From the NCBI GenBank assembly GCA_004794655.1, contig SMMW01000033.1, positions 5,057,501-5,121,500 of the forward strand: a stretch of DNA of 64,000 nucleotides. Direction: 5' to 3'. The DNA comes from Marisa cornuarietis. Its lineage: Eukaryota; Mollusca; Gastropoda; Architaenioglossa; Ampullariidae. Numbering within the stretch: the stretch's first letter is position 1; each line of letters opens with the position of its first letter. A model generated the notes under the pieces. It was not told where the DNA came from. It made no database searches and saw only the letters and a list, made by a program, of their open reading frames with translations. Made by a program: the position numbers and the translations under genes. Shown here piece by piece: positions 23,316 to 35,300 of the stretch.

Positions 23316-24452
23316 CTCTGTCCTGAGATATGGTGTCCCGCAAGGATCTGTCTTAGGTTCAATACTTTTTGTGTTGTATACGTCCTCTCTGTCTGATGTT
23401 ATGCCACACCATGCCATGTCACATGTGAGCTATGCTGATGATACACAGCTCCACTCACTGAACTCGCTGGGCTACTGACACGGATACAGGAATGCATAGC
23501 TGATAACAGTCCTGGTGGCTCCAAAACAGATTGTGACAGAACGACGATAAGACTGAATTGCTACTTCCTTGTACAAATAAATTTCTGAGTCATCCTTCTC
23601 TAGCTCAGTCTCTGTCTATGAACAACTCAATCATTCCTTTCTCCACCTCTGTCCGCAGCTTGAGTGTCATTCTCGATCAGAGTTTGGGTTTTCATCAGCA
23701 TATTTCTCATGTCTGCAGAACTGCTTACCTCAAACTTCGTAGGATTAGTACCATTTGTCATTATCTCACCGCTGATGCAACTAAAACTCTATAATCTGTG
23801 CCTTTGTAGTTTCGAGGATTGACTATAGTAATTCTTTTTTAGTTGGAATTCCCAAGTATCTTCCTGGCAGACTTTAAAGGCTCCAGAATAATGCTGCTCG
23901 CCGCATCTGCAGACCATCTGGATGTGAACGCATATCACCCATCATTCGCTTTCTTCATTAGTCGTGGACCATATAGCCTACAAACTTTCCCCTTTGACTT
24001 ACTCCGCCATTTCTGGCACTGGTCCTCGTTACCTCTCCGAAATCACTGCCATCTATACGCCCACATGACTTCGCTCATCTTCCGACATCAAGTTTCTGCG
24101 GCTCCCACTAACTAAGACAAAGAGTATGGGACAGAGGTCTTTCTCCTACCAAGCCCCATCAACTTAAAACAGATAAACCATCAGCCTTCGACACTGATTC
24201 TTTTACCACCTTTCAGTCTAAACTTAAGATGCGTCTTTCAGAACGACGACTTCACTGTTACCCTGTCCTGACCTCTGCGTGCATAAACGTGTGTCTGTAA
24301 TTTACTTAGTATATGAGTGAGTGTATGTTGTAGAAGTGAGCGTCTGTTATCTGCGAATATAGCTGCATGGTTGTTGATGATTCAATCTGTATATTATTTA
24401 TGTAAAGCGCTCCGAGAAAATCATTGGACAAGCGCTATATAAATACTCAAGA

Positions 24453-24494
<42 letters not shown>

Positions 24495-24495
24495 G
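23316..24495 (+). mobile_element. LINE 3' half, family 3
   Basis: Decayed + strand RT: GTCCCGCAAGGATCTGTC (VPQGSV), AGCTATGCTGATGATACACA (SYADDTQ), then HQHISHVCRTAYLKLRRIST. The 3' UTR ends in AAGCGCTATATAAATACTC and an ATT run (about 24455-24494). Several stops and frameshifts make it a fossil. Confidence 0.75.
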
Positions 24496-24762
24496 AGGCT
24501 GCTGTCGCGTTTGCTCCCTCAGTACCTAGATACTCAACTGTGCTGGCCTAACTTGAAATAGAAGAATCTTTCTTTCCTTTCCTTTGACTGTGGGAGACTT
24601 ACGTAAATACTTTGTTTTACTTGTTTAGTTTCTGGAGGACATATAGAGCTTGCCTATAGTGAGATGGTGCTGTGTAGTCTCCTAACCTACATGAATATTG
24701 CTGACCGATTGCTTATGACTTTATGTCAAAGCGCACTGAGAATTATAATAATAATAATATTA

Positions 24763-26096
24763 TATCTGCTGCATTTGACACTATAGACCACTCTCTGCTT
24801 CTTCACAGACTCCACACCCTCTACGGGATTTCTGGACCTGCGCTCTCATGGTTCAACTCCTATCTCACTGATAGGACCCAGACTGTGGTAGTCGATGGTC
24901 AGACATCTCCCCCTGCTTCACTTTTCTGTGGCGTTCCCCAAGGCTCAGTACTTGGCCCAGTCCTGTTCATCCTGTATACTAAACCACTTTCATCTTGCAT
25001 CCGGTCTCACCAGGTGTCTCATCAGTCCTATGCAGATGACACGCAGCTTTACTGTTCTATTCCACTGGCTGAGTCTCACTCAGCTATTAGCTCTCTAGAA
25101 GCTTGTATTAGTGATGTCAAGGGCTGGATGGTAAAAAACAAGCTTAAACTAAATGATGATAAAACGGAAGCCCTCTTGTGCCATAGAAGAAGACATCAAC
25201 CTTCACTAGTCAGTCTCCCCAATCACATCAAGGTGGGCGACAGCAACATCACCTTCACGTCATCTGTTAGGAATCTGGGATTTATTGTCACTGATGACAT
25301 GACCCTTGATAAACATGTTACAGCTGTCTGTCAGTCTGCCTACTATGAGCTCCGTAAGATCAGTGCCATCCGTCACTTTCTCTCTACACGTGCCACCAAC
25401 ACTCTTGTCTGTGCATTTGTTCTTTCACGACTTGACTACTGCAACTCCTTGCTGGCAGGCTGCCCCTCATCCCTCATTCAGAAACTCCAGAGAGTACAGA
25501 ACTCCGCTGCACGTCTGGTACTTAGAGCAAGGAAACGGGACCATGTCACTCCTCTCCTTCGTTTCCTACACTGGCTACCCGTCCGTTCTCGCATCCAGTA
25601 CAAACTGTCTGTGCTGTGTTTTAATTTCTTTGCTGGCTCCTGTCCTGACTATTTCTCTGAACTTCTCATCCCTTACTCTCCGGCCAGACAACTCCGCTCT
25701 TCCTCTGACAACCGTACTCTGACTGTTCCTGTCACCAGAACAACAACATATGGTCACAGGACTTTTGGCTACTGTGCTGCAAAACAATGGAACTCTCTTC
25801 CTTTCCATATCCGCCACCTTCCTACAATTGAATCTTTCAAATCTGCACTGAAAACGCACCTCTTCCTTGAGCACTACTCCTAGTCCACAATGCTAGTCCT
25901 TACCCCCCCTTCCCTCTTGCTACTTTACCCATCACTATTTTTCTCTGTTCCTGTTACTTGATGCCTTTTGTTATCTGTTTTTGTCAGTACTGTCGTTTTC
26001 TTTCGTCCCCTGTGTTCTGTATCTACTTAGTCCACGTCTCTTCCCCGAGTGTGAATATGCGCTATAAAAATCTTCACTATTATTATTATTAATAAT
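24763..26096 (+). mobile_element. CR1/L2-like LINE, family 1, with an open RT C-terminal frame
   Basis: A single open frame to 25883 starts abruptly inside the RT at SAAFDTIDHSLLLHRL. It continues through CGVPQGSVLGPVLF, SYADDTQLYCS, LKLNDDKTEALLCHRR, SRLDYCNSLLAGCP and KQWNSLPFHIRHLPTIESF. The first 14 codons of that frame come from the preceding AAT-rich tail and are not part of the element. The 3' end is CGCTATAAAAATCTTCACT with ATT units at about 26082. The open frame and close match to the 20021 copy indicate a young 5'-truncated insertion. Confidence 0.85.
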
Positions 26097-27211
26097 ATGT
26101 CTCATAGAATCACTGGCACGCTGCCATCTACTGTACGTGAGTAGAAATTGAGACCATTGCCCCATTGAATGGCCTGGTTGCATGACTACCTCCGAGACTG
26201 CTTCCCCTCGGTCCACAGAGTGCGCCTATTCATTCCCATCACTAACTTCCAAGGACTTCTAGATTACTTGTTAAAGGTCATTATTTCTTTATGATCGGGT
26301 TAAGTTCGTTTTAAAATAATAATTCCCAAAATATGAGTACATAATGATCCTTAATTTTAAAGATATAAGCCTTCAAACATCGGCATTATCACCTGCAACT
26401 AGGAAGGCGCGGGAAAAATACTCTCCTGTACTGGAGGTTCTCTTACGTGAAGTATTTGTAACACCGAATGCGCATGTCTTCCAAGTCAAATGAAGAAACA
26501 TCGCTCAGGTTGTCGTGTTCAAGAAGCGACTTTGTTTGCCCCAAAAAATGAAACAGTTGGAATACAGCCCTACAGATTTGAACTGTATTTAGAAGCATCG
26601 AATGAAGTTAAAACATAATTAAATGGTCCAAACTGAATTCATTCAACAGACTGGTAAGTCAATCAGATCAAAATTTAGTGGGCAACAATGGTTACAACTG
26701 ACTGGTGAGAAGGATTTTCTTTACAATTAAAAATATAATGATAGTTTGAAACATGTTGATCGATGTAAAAACTTATTTCTTCCTCATTTAGCTGTATGCA
26801 AAATTTTCTATTTACTAACTGATACTCGATCGCAATTGTTACCGCTCAAGCTCTTTATAATTGTTTATCACTCTCGATTCTTTTTTCCCCTTATTTTAGC
26901 TGTTTCGATCACGCACATCAATGGTGCCCTCACACTGTCAGTTGTTTTTGGCATTATGCTGGATAAAGATACAACTGATGATGATGTGTTTGTGACTGTC
27001 ACGATGTTACTTGTAGACCAGACGGTGTAGAAACTGTCGATGTTGCCTATCTGGTGCTTGATCTACCAGCAGTCGTAGCTGTTTTTAACATATCGTGCTT
27101 TTGTATAGTAAGCACTGCTGTAGGAATACGATTTCTTCGGTTTACTGAAAGTCCAAGACTTGCTTGTACTGTATAAGTGACTGGATAACAATCGATTTTG
27201 AAATGCTCTGT
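26097..27211. other. No gene recognised
   Basis: No coding frame is supported. A + strand frame at 26746-27030 has no recognisable motif and no paralogue in the window. Confidence 0.4.
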
Positions 27212-27930
27212 TGTGGCAAAATCCTACTACTTTTGGAGGACTTTAGGTAGACTACGGCCCATGCTGACTCAAGCTGCTGCCAACTCACTTGCTGTGGCTA
27301 CCATCATATCAAGATTAGACTACTGTAATAGTACATTGTGGGGTATACCTGCTACGCAGTTGGATCGACTCCAAAGAGTTCAAAACACAGCCGCCAGGAT
27401 TGTCACCCGTGCAAAGTCGTCCACTGAGCACATCACCCCTATCCTACAGAGCCTTCACTGGCTTCCAGTGAACAAGCACATTGACCACAAGGTGCTTTCG
27501 ATTGCACAGTCCTGCATGTTTAAAACTGCTCCTGACTATTTACAAGAGGTAGTTCCTCCTTACCAGCCGTCACGTAGCCTGCGCTCTGGCTCCCAGTCAC
27601 GCTTCTGTCTCCCTGCAGTGGAAGACACAAACAAGAAGCGCACTGGAGCCAGGGCCTTCAAAAACGCGGCACCTAAACTGTGAAATGCTCTGCCGTCGTC
27701 ACTGTCCACCATCACCTCACCAACCACGTTTCGAAAAAGACTGAAGACCCATCTGTTTATTTAAGACGGACTTAAACTTAAACAACCAAGCAACACTTCT
27801 GTCTTTATTTTTTACTTTCCTAGTGTTTTATCTATTTATTTACTTAATTTTTTATTACATATTTTTTTCGCTGCGCAATGACCATTCTTCTGAATGGATA
27901 CCTGCGCATTACAAATGGACATCATCATCA
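27212..27930 (+). mobile_element. LINE 3' end, family 2
   Basis: The + strand frame carries YYFWRTLGRLRPMLTQAAA, SRLDYCNSTLWGIPATQLD and HWLPVNKHIDHKVLSIAQS, the C-terminal region of the family at 18925. A UTR follows, then a distinctive tail, TGGATACCTGCGCATTACAA, ending in a few ATC units. This tail identifies the origin of the CAT microsatellite at 8200. Confidence 0.85.
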
Positions 27931-28477
27931 AATTCTTGATTATGCTGTGGGGACCAAGTTCGCACGGCACGTTTGAACAAAGTTTGCTGCCATTATCTTT
28001 AGGATTTCCTTCATGAGTACAAGCTAAATCCATCTGAGTGTCGAAGAGAACATTCAGCAACAGCACAATGAGTCCCGATCAGTTTTCTTTTACCGATGAT
28101 TGCATCTTTTCTCATCGACTTCAGCTTGTGCAAACGAAGCTATTTTTACGTTCGTTTCGCAACTTTCTGTTTTCTCGGCAAATCCGGGTGTGCTTAAGAG
28201 AAAAATATTAATATAAAATCTCTCATGCCTCTTTGTCATAAAATACACAGGAATATGTTTTTGTGATACTTTGTGCTCTGTTTTTAGCAAATTTTGCTCA
28301 GCGAGCGACTTGACCTTTAACATACGAGGCCTGTGCGTTTATGCGAGTAGAAGACCAGAGCTGTGTTTCCCTAGCTATATCTGGTTAAGGCTTTACCCTC
28401 GGTGAGCGACAAGAACACGAGGCAGTTGCTGCCAACATGAACAACTAATTTAATGCTGTGATGTTGATTAGAGGGGG

Positions 28478-29386
28478 TCGTCTTCTCTTGTCCATGGATC
28501 TATCGAAGTTTGGTATCTCCTACTAATCTGTGACTTTCGCTGCGACATCTGTCTCTGTTGCAGACTATTCTTCAATACCTGTGCCACGTCACTTCTTCCT
28601 TAGGTCATCTTCATCCACTAACAGTCTCTGGATATTGTTCTTCACATTGCCATCTTCCTTGACGCTTAAAACTTACATGATTGTTTGTCCCTTTTAACTT
28701 TGTAGGAACTGCAGTTTTTTTCCATTGTCTGATTTGCGAACCATGCAGTTTCTTGCTGCGTGTTCTACAGAATATATTTTGGGTCCATGCGCCTCAGCGA
28801 TGTCGTCAGATGATAAGTTTCGTGTCATCCTGCATCTTGTTCCATGTAAATTTCTGGACATTGGTCGCGGTAGGTTCATCGATGTAAGGAATATGCTCTG
28901 TTCTCAACTTTGTTTCCCTAATGAAGTCTTCAGAGGAATCTTTATTCACTTCCCCTTCACTGTGACAGACGCGAAATGTTGTTTCATGTAACGCGGTGTG
29001 TTTCACTTTATTAATTTCTGTATAACCAACTGGGTGCTTTCACTGGAATTTTCGATTTTTATAAACATCGGCAACCGAAGTAGTAATAATAAGTGGTAAT
29101 AACGTGAGAAAAGAATCATTTATCTCTCTTGTATTGCTCTCGTGCGCTGAAATCGTAATTAAATATAAATTTCAAACGTTTTGCACCGTCACAACAACCT
29201 ATCACAAACCTTGAGTGTACCTTTAAGGCCACTTTTGAGCGGTGCTCAAAGTTCGGAAAGCCTTGCGCAAGGCTTGCAAACCCCGAGAAGTGCATTGCAG
29301 CGTGGGAATTGCTGTTACACAGCGATAAGGATATTCAGAAATAAAACTAGACTCACCCTTTGTAACGGGACTTTTGAGGAGTGAAT
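28478..29386. other. 5' flank block of gene B
   Basis: From about 28478 to 28990 this resembles the A and C upstream block (TTCTCTTGTCCATGG, GATGTCGTCAGATGATAAGT). The MULE target position is unoccupied here too (TTTGTTTCCCTAATGAAG near 28910). The part from about 29040 to 29320 does not match A or C. The final 70 bases match C again, including ACTAGACTC and TTTTGAGGAGTGAATATGG. Confidence 0.6.
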
Positions 29387-32300
29387 ATGGAGCGAAAAGT
29401 CTTCTTAGCTATCGTTTCCTGTAAGTACAATTTGTTTTGAGTGTTTTATGTACATCGTTAAAAGCTAATAACTGTTCAAATTTTGTGACATACTGCATTA
29501 GTCTAGTATTACATGCCGTATGTCTGTCTCTCTTTTTCTCTCGAAAAGAGACAATTGAATTTATTAAGTTAATTTAACCAATTAACATTGATTATAATAC
29601 CGTGGTACTTATCATGAACCGAAAGTTAATGAAGTTGGTGTATGGGTGTTTAAATATATTCTTCCAGACAACCCGCCATAAACTACTGAAGGCAGTGATG
29701 ATATCGATATTTTAGAACAGTGCTTAACGGATTTGTGGGAAATGAAAAAAGACTTTTACCTCCTCCTATGTGGAGATTTGAATGTACGAGCTGGCTTATC
29801 AAACAGTGATGTGTCATAAGAATAGGAACTGTTTGAATATGAAGAAGAACTAAGTTACAAACGAACATAAGATCATACTGTTTTCAATATGTTTTGTAGA
29901 AAACGGATTGATTTACTTAAGTGCTCTATGCTTAATGGATGTAAATTTGTGTATGCCTACAGTTGTGTTACATTTAGTTCACAGGCAGGGTCCAATGCTT
30001 TAGATTACTTCTGTGCATCCAATGAGCTGTGCAAGGAAGAGATACTGTTGTATGTTAAGGTTGAAAATAATCAGACCATTTGTCAGTGTCACTGGCTGTG
30101 TGCACGACAAGAACAGACCAAGAAAACCCACGTGCAAATGGAAAATGGACCGAGAAAGTAGAGTGGGACTGACAAAGTAAATCTTTTCTACCACCACTGA
30201 ACACTGGAGAAGCCCGAGATGAACTTGCACGTTCATCCTCCGAAAGAAAGTATAATGTGAATGAAGCGCTTGGTCTACAGTCAGCGGCGAGATGTATGAG
30301 GAAAAAGGTTTTACCGGTAGCAGCGTAATGCAACCAGACTGGTTTGATCAAGAATGCGGACAGGCAAAAGCGTTCAATAAATCTGGTCTACGTAGACATA
30401 GACGTCAAAGGTCAGACCAAAATCTTTATCAATCCACAGAAGCAAGCCAAAAGTACTGGAGGCTAGCGAAGGAGAAAAACATTTGCTAGCGGGCAATGTC
30501 CAGATAAGAGGAAGAAAGCTAGAATTGTGCCCATATATAAGAAAGGCAATCGCGAGTGCCTCAGTAACTACAGAGGTATTCCCTTCTAAGTGTGGTGGGG
30601 AAATATATCATTGGCTTGAAGAAATTTTTTTTTACCAGAAACCCAAGCAGGCTTTAGAAATGGCTACTCAACAACTGACAATATATTTTCATTGAATGTT
30701 GTTGCTTAGAAATATCTCACTGAACCGGTCGAACTGTATGCGTGTTTTGTGGACTTGAAAAGGGCTTATGACTCAGTCCAAAACGCAACACTGCTGAAAG
30801 CCCTAAATAATTCGGGAATATCTCGCCTATTTACTAAAGCAATAAGATAAAGCATGTATTCAGACGAATAGCGAACTCTTTAATTTTTTTCAGTGTCCTC
30901 GAGGCGTCCAACAAGGATGTCTAGCCAGTCCAACATTATTTTCACTTATTATGAACGAAATAGCTGAAATATATCAGCTAATGGCAAACACGGTGTTCAG
31001 CTGTACCCGGATCTGATAGAATTGTTTATCCTCATGTTTGCTGATGATCTAGTTCTGTTATCAAGTATCAGATAAATTGCCTTGTGACGTTCTGTCAACA
31101 GTATGGACTATAAATTAACTGTTAAAAAACTGAAGTGATGGTCTTTAGAAAGGGTGCTTTCTTACGGCTAAGGGAAATATGGTCTACTGGAGAGAAACTG
31201 CTCGAGGTGGTGTATGTATATTTGGGATTCACTTCACCACAACAATCAGCTCCTATCAGGGAGCGAAACAGCAATCAAAGGGAAGAAAGATACAGTGGTG
31301 ATAGTAAAAGAATATAAAGGGATTGATAGTATGAGAAGACAAACTTTAAAAATATTATTTGACTCCATTATTCAACCTGGGCTTTTATATGCAGATGTAA
31401 TATGATAGTCCAATTGAAAAAGTGCACCTTTTCGCTTTCAACATTTTTTTAAATGTCTCAGTCCGCACACCGTCAAATATGGTGCTTTGAGAACTCGGGC
31501 GCTACCCACTTTTGCATAAAAGCCAATATGACATATAGAAATTTAAATAGAATGAATATAACATAATTATCCTCTCTTACATATGACACAAACAAAACTC
31601 TTAGAATAATTATATCAATACAGAAAGGCGCAAGACTATACTATGATAGAATGATATCAAACACACATATACTGAATTGCTATTTAAAATGGGACGAAAG
31701 GATAAATAGAAATGTTTATTGGCATGTTATATTTAAAGCAACGTCTGATATAAAAGATATCAAATTAAAATGGCTTCAAATCAGAGTGCTACATAGAATA
31801 CTGGGGACAAAAATAACTTTATTCCATATGGGAATAGAAAATGATGATGTCTGTGACCTTTGCAGAAGTGAAGAAGAAAATATTCAGCCCATATTTTGGA
31901 ATTGTAAATATGTTAAGGATTTTTGGAGAAATTTGCAAAATTGTATATTAGTCAAAAGTAAAATGCTCCAAGGATAACTATCAGTGAACAAATTGTCCTA
32001 TTTGGAGGCAGTAATAACTTTGAGACAGATTTTGTATAAGACTTAATTTTACTGCTTGCAATATCATACATATATTCTTTCACATTTAAAAAAGCCACCC
32101 CCAGCTAGAACCTTTCATTCTAATTTTGAAATACAGATTTATCATTAAAAAATTTAATGCATGAATAGAACTAAACAAAGAAAAATTTGCCAGACACTGG
32201 CTACCCTACAAACTACTTGTTACCTAGACATAAATACTAATTTATATATATATAAAACTATGATTTTGTTAAAATGTATATGTCTTGCTATTAGGTACAA

Positions 32301-35300
32301 TATTATTGTTGAACAATCTACTACCTAGACATAAATACTGATTTAAATATATATAAATTACTATGATTACTTAAAACTGTTAGTCTTCAAAGTAGGTACA
32401 TTATTATAGTTCGGCAGTTAGCTTATGGAACAAGGGATCCAGAGCACCGGCTATAATCTGCGCGAGATATGAAAATACCAAATACCATATACATTGTTTG
32501 GGATAGCTTGCTCGGCAAATGGATGAACTAAATGACTGTTACCGTATGTGTACATATTGTTTGTTTTAAACTTGTAAATATTGTATTATATATTTTTTGT
32601 ATCTGTGCAACAGAATAAATGTTGGATAAAATAATAGTAAAAATACTACTCTCCAGCAATAATAAAATAAAAAAATTATCTGGCTGTGATGTGTGTCCCT
32701 TGTGCAGGGTTTGGATAGTAACCTCTGTCCAGCAGCAAGGTACTCACCATTATCAAATAGTTAAAATATGCAACAAGAAAAGGCTGTATGTGATTGGATG
32801 AATGTCTTTACAGCTCACTTATAAGTCCATATGGGCCAGGCGCTTTATCAGATTTCAGAGAGGTCAATGCCTGTATTATTTCTTTTTCAGTCGTACGACT
32901 ATTCATAATATCATCTTCATCATTACTCGTCTTGTTAGGGGGTGTGTTATCATCTTCTTATTATTATTCCTTTTCGCCCCCAGTGGAGCATAGGGCCGCA
33001 ACTACACCACGCCAGCGAACCCGGTTCTGAGCCCCCCTCCCCAGTTGGGTCCATGTCATTCCAGCTGCCTCCGCCTCGCCGTGGACCGATCTTCTCCACG
33101 TCTGTCTGGGTCTCCCAACCCTGCGCCTCCCCTGTGGGTTCCAGTCCAGAGCTTGTCGTGTTAGATTTTCGCCCGGCTTTCGCAGGGTGTGGCCGATCCA
33201 GCCCCACTTTCGCTTCTTGATGTCTTGGCTGGCAGGTTTCTGGTTGGCTCTCTCCCACAGGTATGCATTGGAGATTCTCTCGGGCCATCTGATGTTGAAA
33301 ATGTGGCGCAGTCATCTGTTGATGAATGTTTGAATCTTCCTGGTGATGGTGTTTGTCACACGCCATGTCTCAGACCCATATAGAAGGACAGATTTTACGT
33401 TTGTATGAAAGATGCGAATCTTGGTGTGCTGAGATAGTGCCTTGGAATTCCAGATGGGTCGCAGGATGTGGAATGCTTGCCTGGCTTTATTTATTCTGCT
33501 TCCTACATCTTCATCTGCACCTCCATCCTTGGTGACTATGCTGCCTAGGTAGGTGAAGCGGTCAGTCTCTGTAATACATTCCCCGTGTAGTTGAAGTGGG
33601 ACTTCTTGCTTGTTGTTGACCGCATTACCTCTGTCTTCTTGATGTTGATTGTCAGGCCAGTTGTCGCTGCTTCTTCTGAGAGCGGAGTGAGCTTTGTCTG
33701 TGCATGTTGTTGCTTGTGGGACAACAGGCTGATGTCGTCTGCCAAGTCGAGATCCTCAAGTTGCATGGCAAAGGTCCATTGAATGCCTGTGTTACTGTTA
33801 GAGGTTGTTCTTCTCATGATCCAGTCTATGACGATCAGGAAGATTGTCGGCGAGAGCATGCAACCTTGCCTTACTCCAGTCCTCACTTCAAAGGGGTCCG
33901 TCAGCTTCCCATTGTGGATCACCTGGCATGTCGAGTCCTCATACAGCTGCTGGATGATAGCAATGAACTTTGGTGGAAAGCCGTGGTGCTGCATCAACTT
34001 CCAGATGGTCTCTCTGTCTACGGAGTCAAATGCCTTCTCAAAGTCCACACATGTCATGTATAGTGGGGACTGCCATTCGATGGACTGTTCAGTAATGATT
34101 CGCAGTGTAGCAATATGGTCTGTGCATGATCTACCCTGCCGAAAGCCTGCCTGTTCTTGCCGCAGTCTCTTGTCTAGGGCATTCTTCAGTCTGTCCAGGA
34201 TGATTCTGGTCAGCACCTTGCTGGGAATGGACAGTAGCATAATCCCACGCCAGTTGCTGCACTGGGTAAGGTCACCTTTCTTGGGTAGCTTTACCAGATA
34301 GCCAAGTTTCCAGTCTGCTGGAACTTGCTCCTGGTTCCAAATTTTCTGCAGCAGAGTGTGTAGCATCTCTTCTGCGGCTGTTGGATCTGCCTTGAGTGCC
34401 TCTGTAGGAATGCCATCTGGGCCTGCCGCCTTACCAGTTTTCAGAGACTTGATGGCTTTGATGATTTCTGCCTTGGTTGGTGGGTTGGTGTTCACCTGGA
34501 GTTGCTCGGTGGCTGGGGCAATGTCCAAAATTGTTGCTGGTGGAGGCCGATTCAGTATTTCTTTAAAATGTTCTGCCCAGCGAGATCTTTGTTCTGCATC
34601 CCCAGTAATTTTTTGCCATTTTTATTCTTTACTGGCCTGCATGCACTGATGTTTTTCCTTCCTGACAGAATTCTTGTAATTTCGTATAGTCTTTTCATGT
34701 TATTTTGCCCAGCTGCTTGTTCTGCCTCTTCTGTCATCCTGTGTGCGAACTGTCTCTTGTCGCCTCTTTCACTCTTCTTCACTTCTCGGTTCATCTCCCA
34801 GTACTTTGCTCTGAGCTCTTCTTTTTCCTGCTGGTCTTGACACTGGCTGATCTTCTGTTTCAGCTCTTTCCTTTCCTCTATCTTTTTCTAGGTCCCTATG
34901 GTCAGCCATTCCTTGTGTTGTTTCTGTTTCTTTCCCAAAACACGTGTGCAGGCAGCCTTCCAGGTCTCCTGTAATCCTGTCCAGTGGTTGGCCACTGTTT
35001 CTTCAAAGAGTCCCTCCAGTGCCTCAAACCTGTTTTTGACTTCACAGTTGAACTCTTCTTGCTTCCTGCGATCTCTAAGAAACTGCACGTTGAATTTGTG
35101 GTGTGGTCTGTCCGATGACTCATGAAAGGACCTCAGCTTTATCTTCAAAGTTGCTACAAGCAGGTGGTGGTCTGAGGCTGCATCTGCACCACGCCTTACC
35201 CTGACATCCAGCAGACTTCTTCTAAACTGTCGATTAATGGTGATGTGATCGATCTGGTTTTCTGTATTTCCATCTGGTGAAGTCCAGATGGTCTTGTGAA

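Noticed and set aside
33545..34528. Host gene for an RT-like or craniofacial-development-like protein
   Set aside because: Database names of that kind derive from RTE elements. Here a 12-bp target duplication shows it is an inserted retrotransposon.
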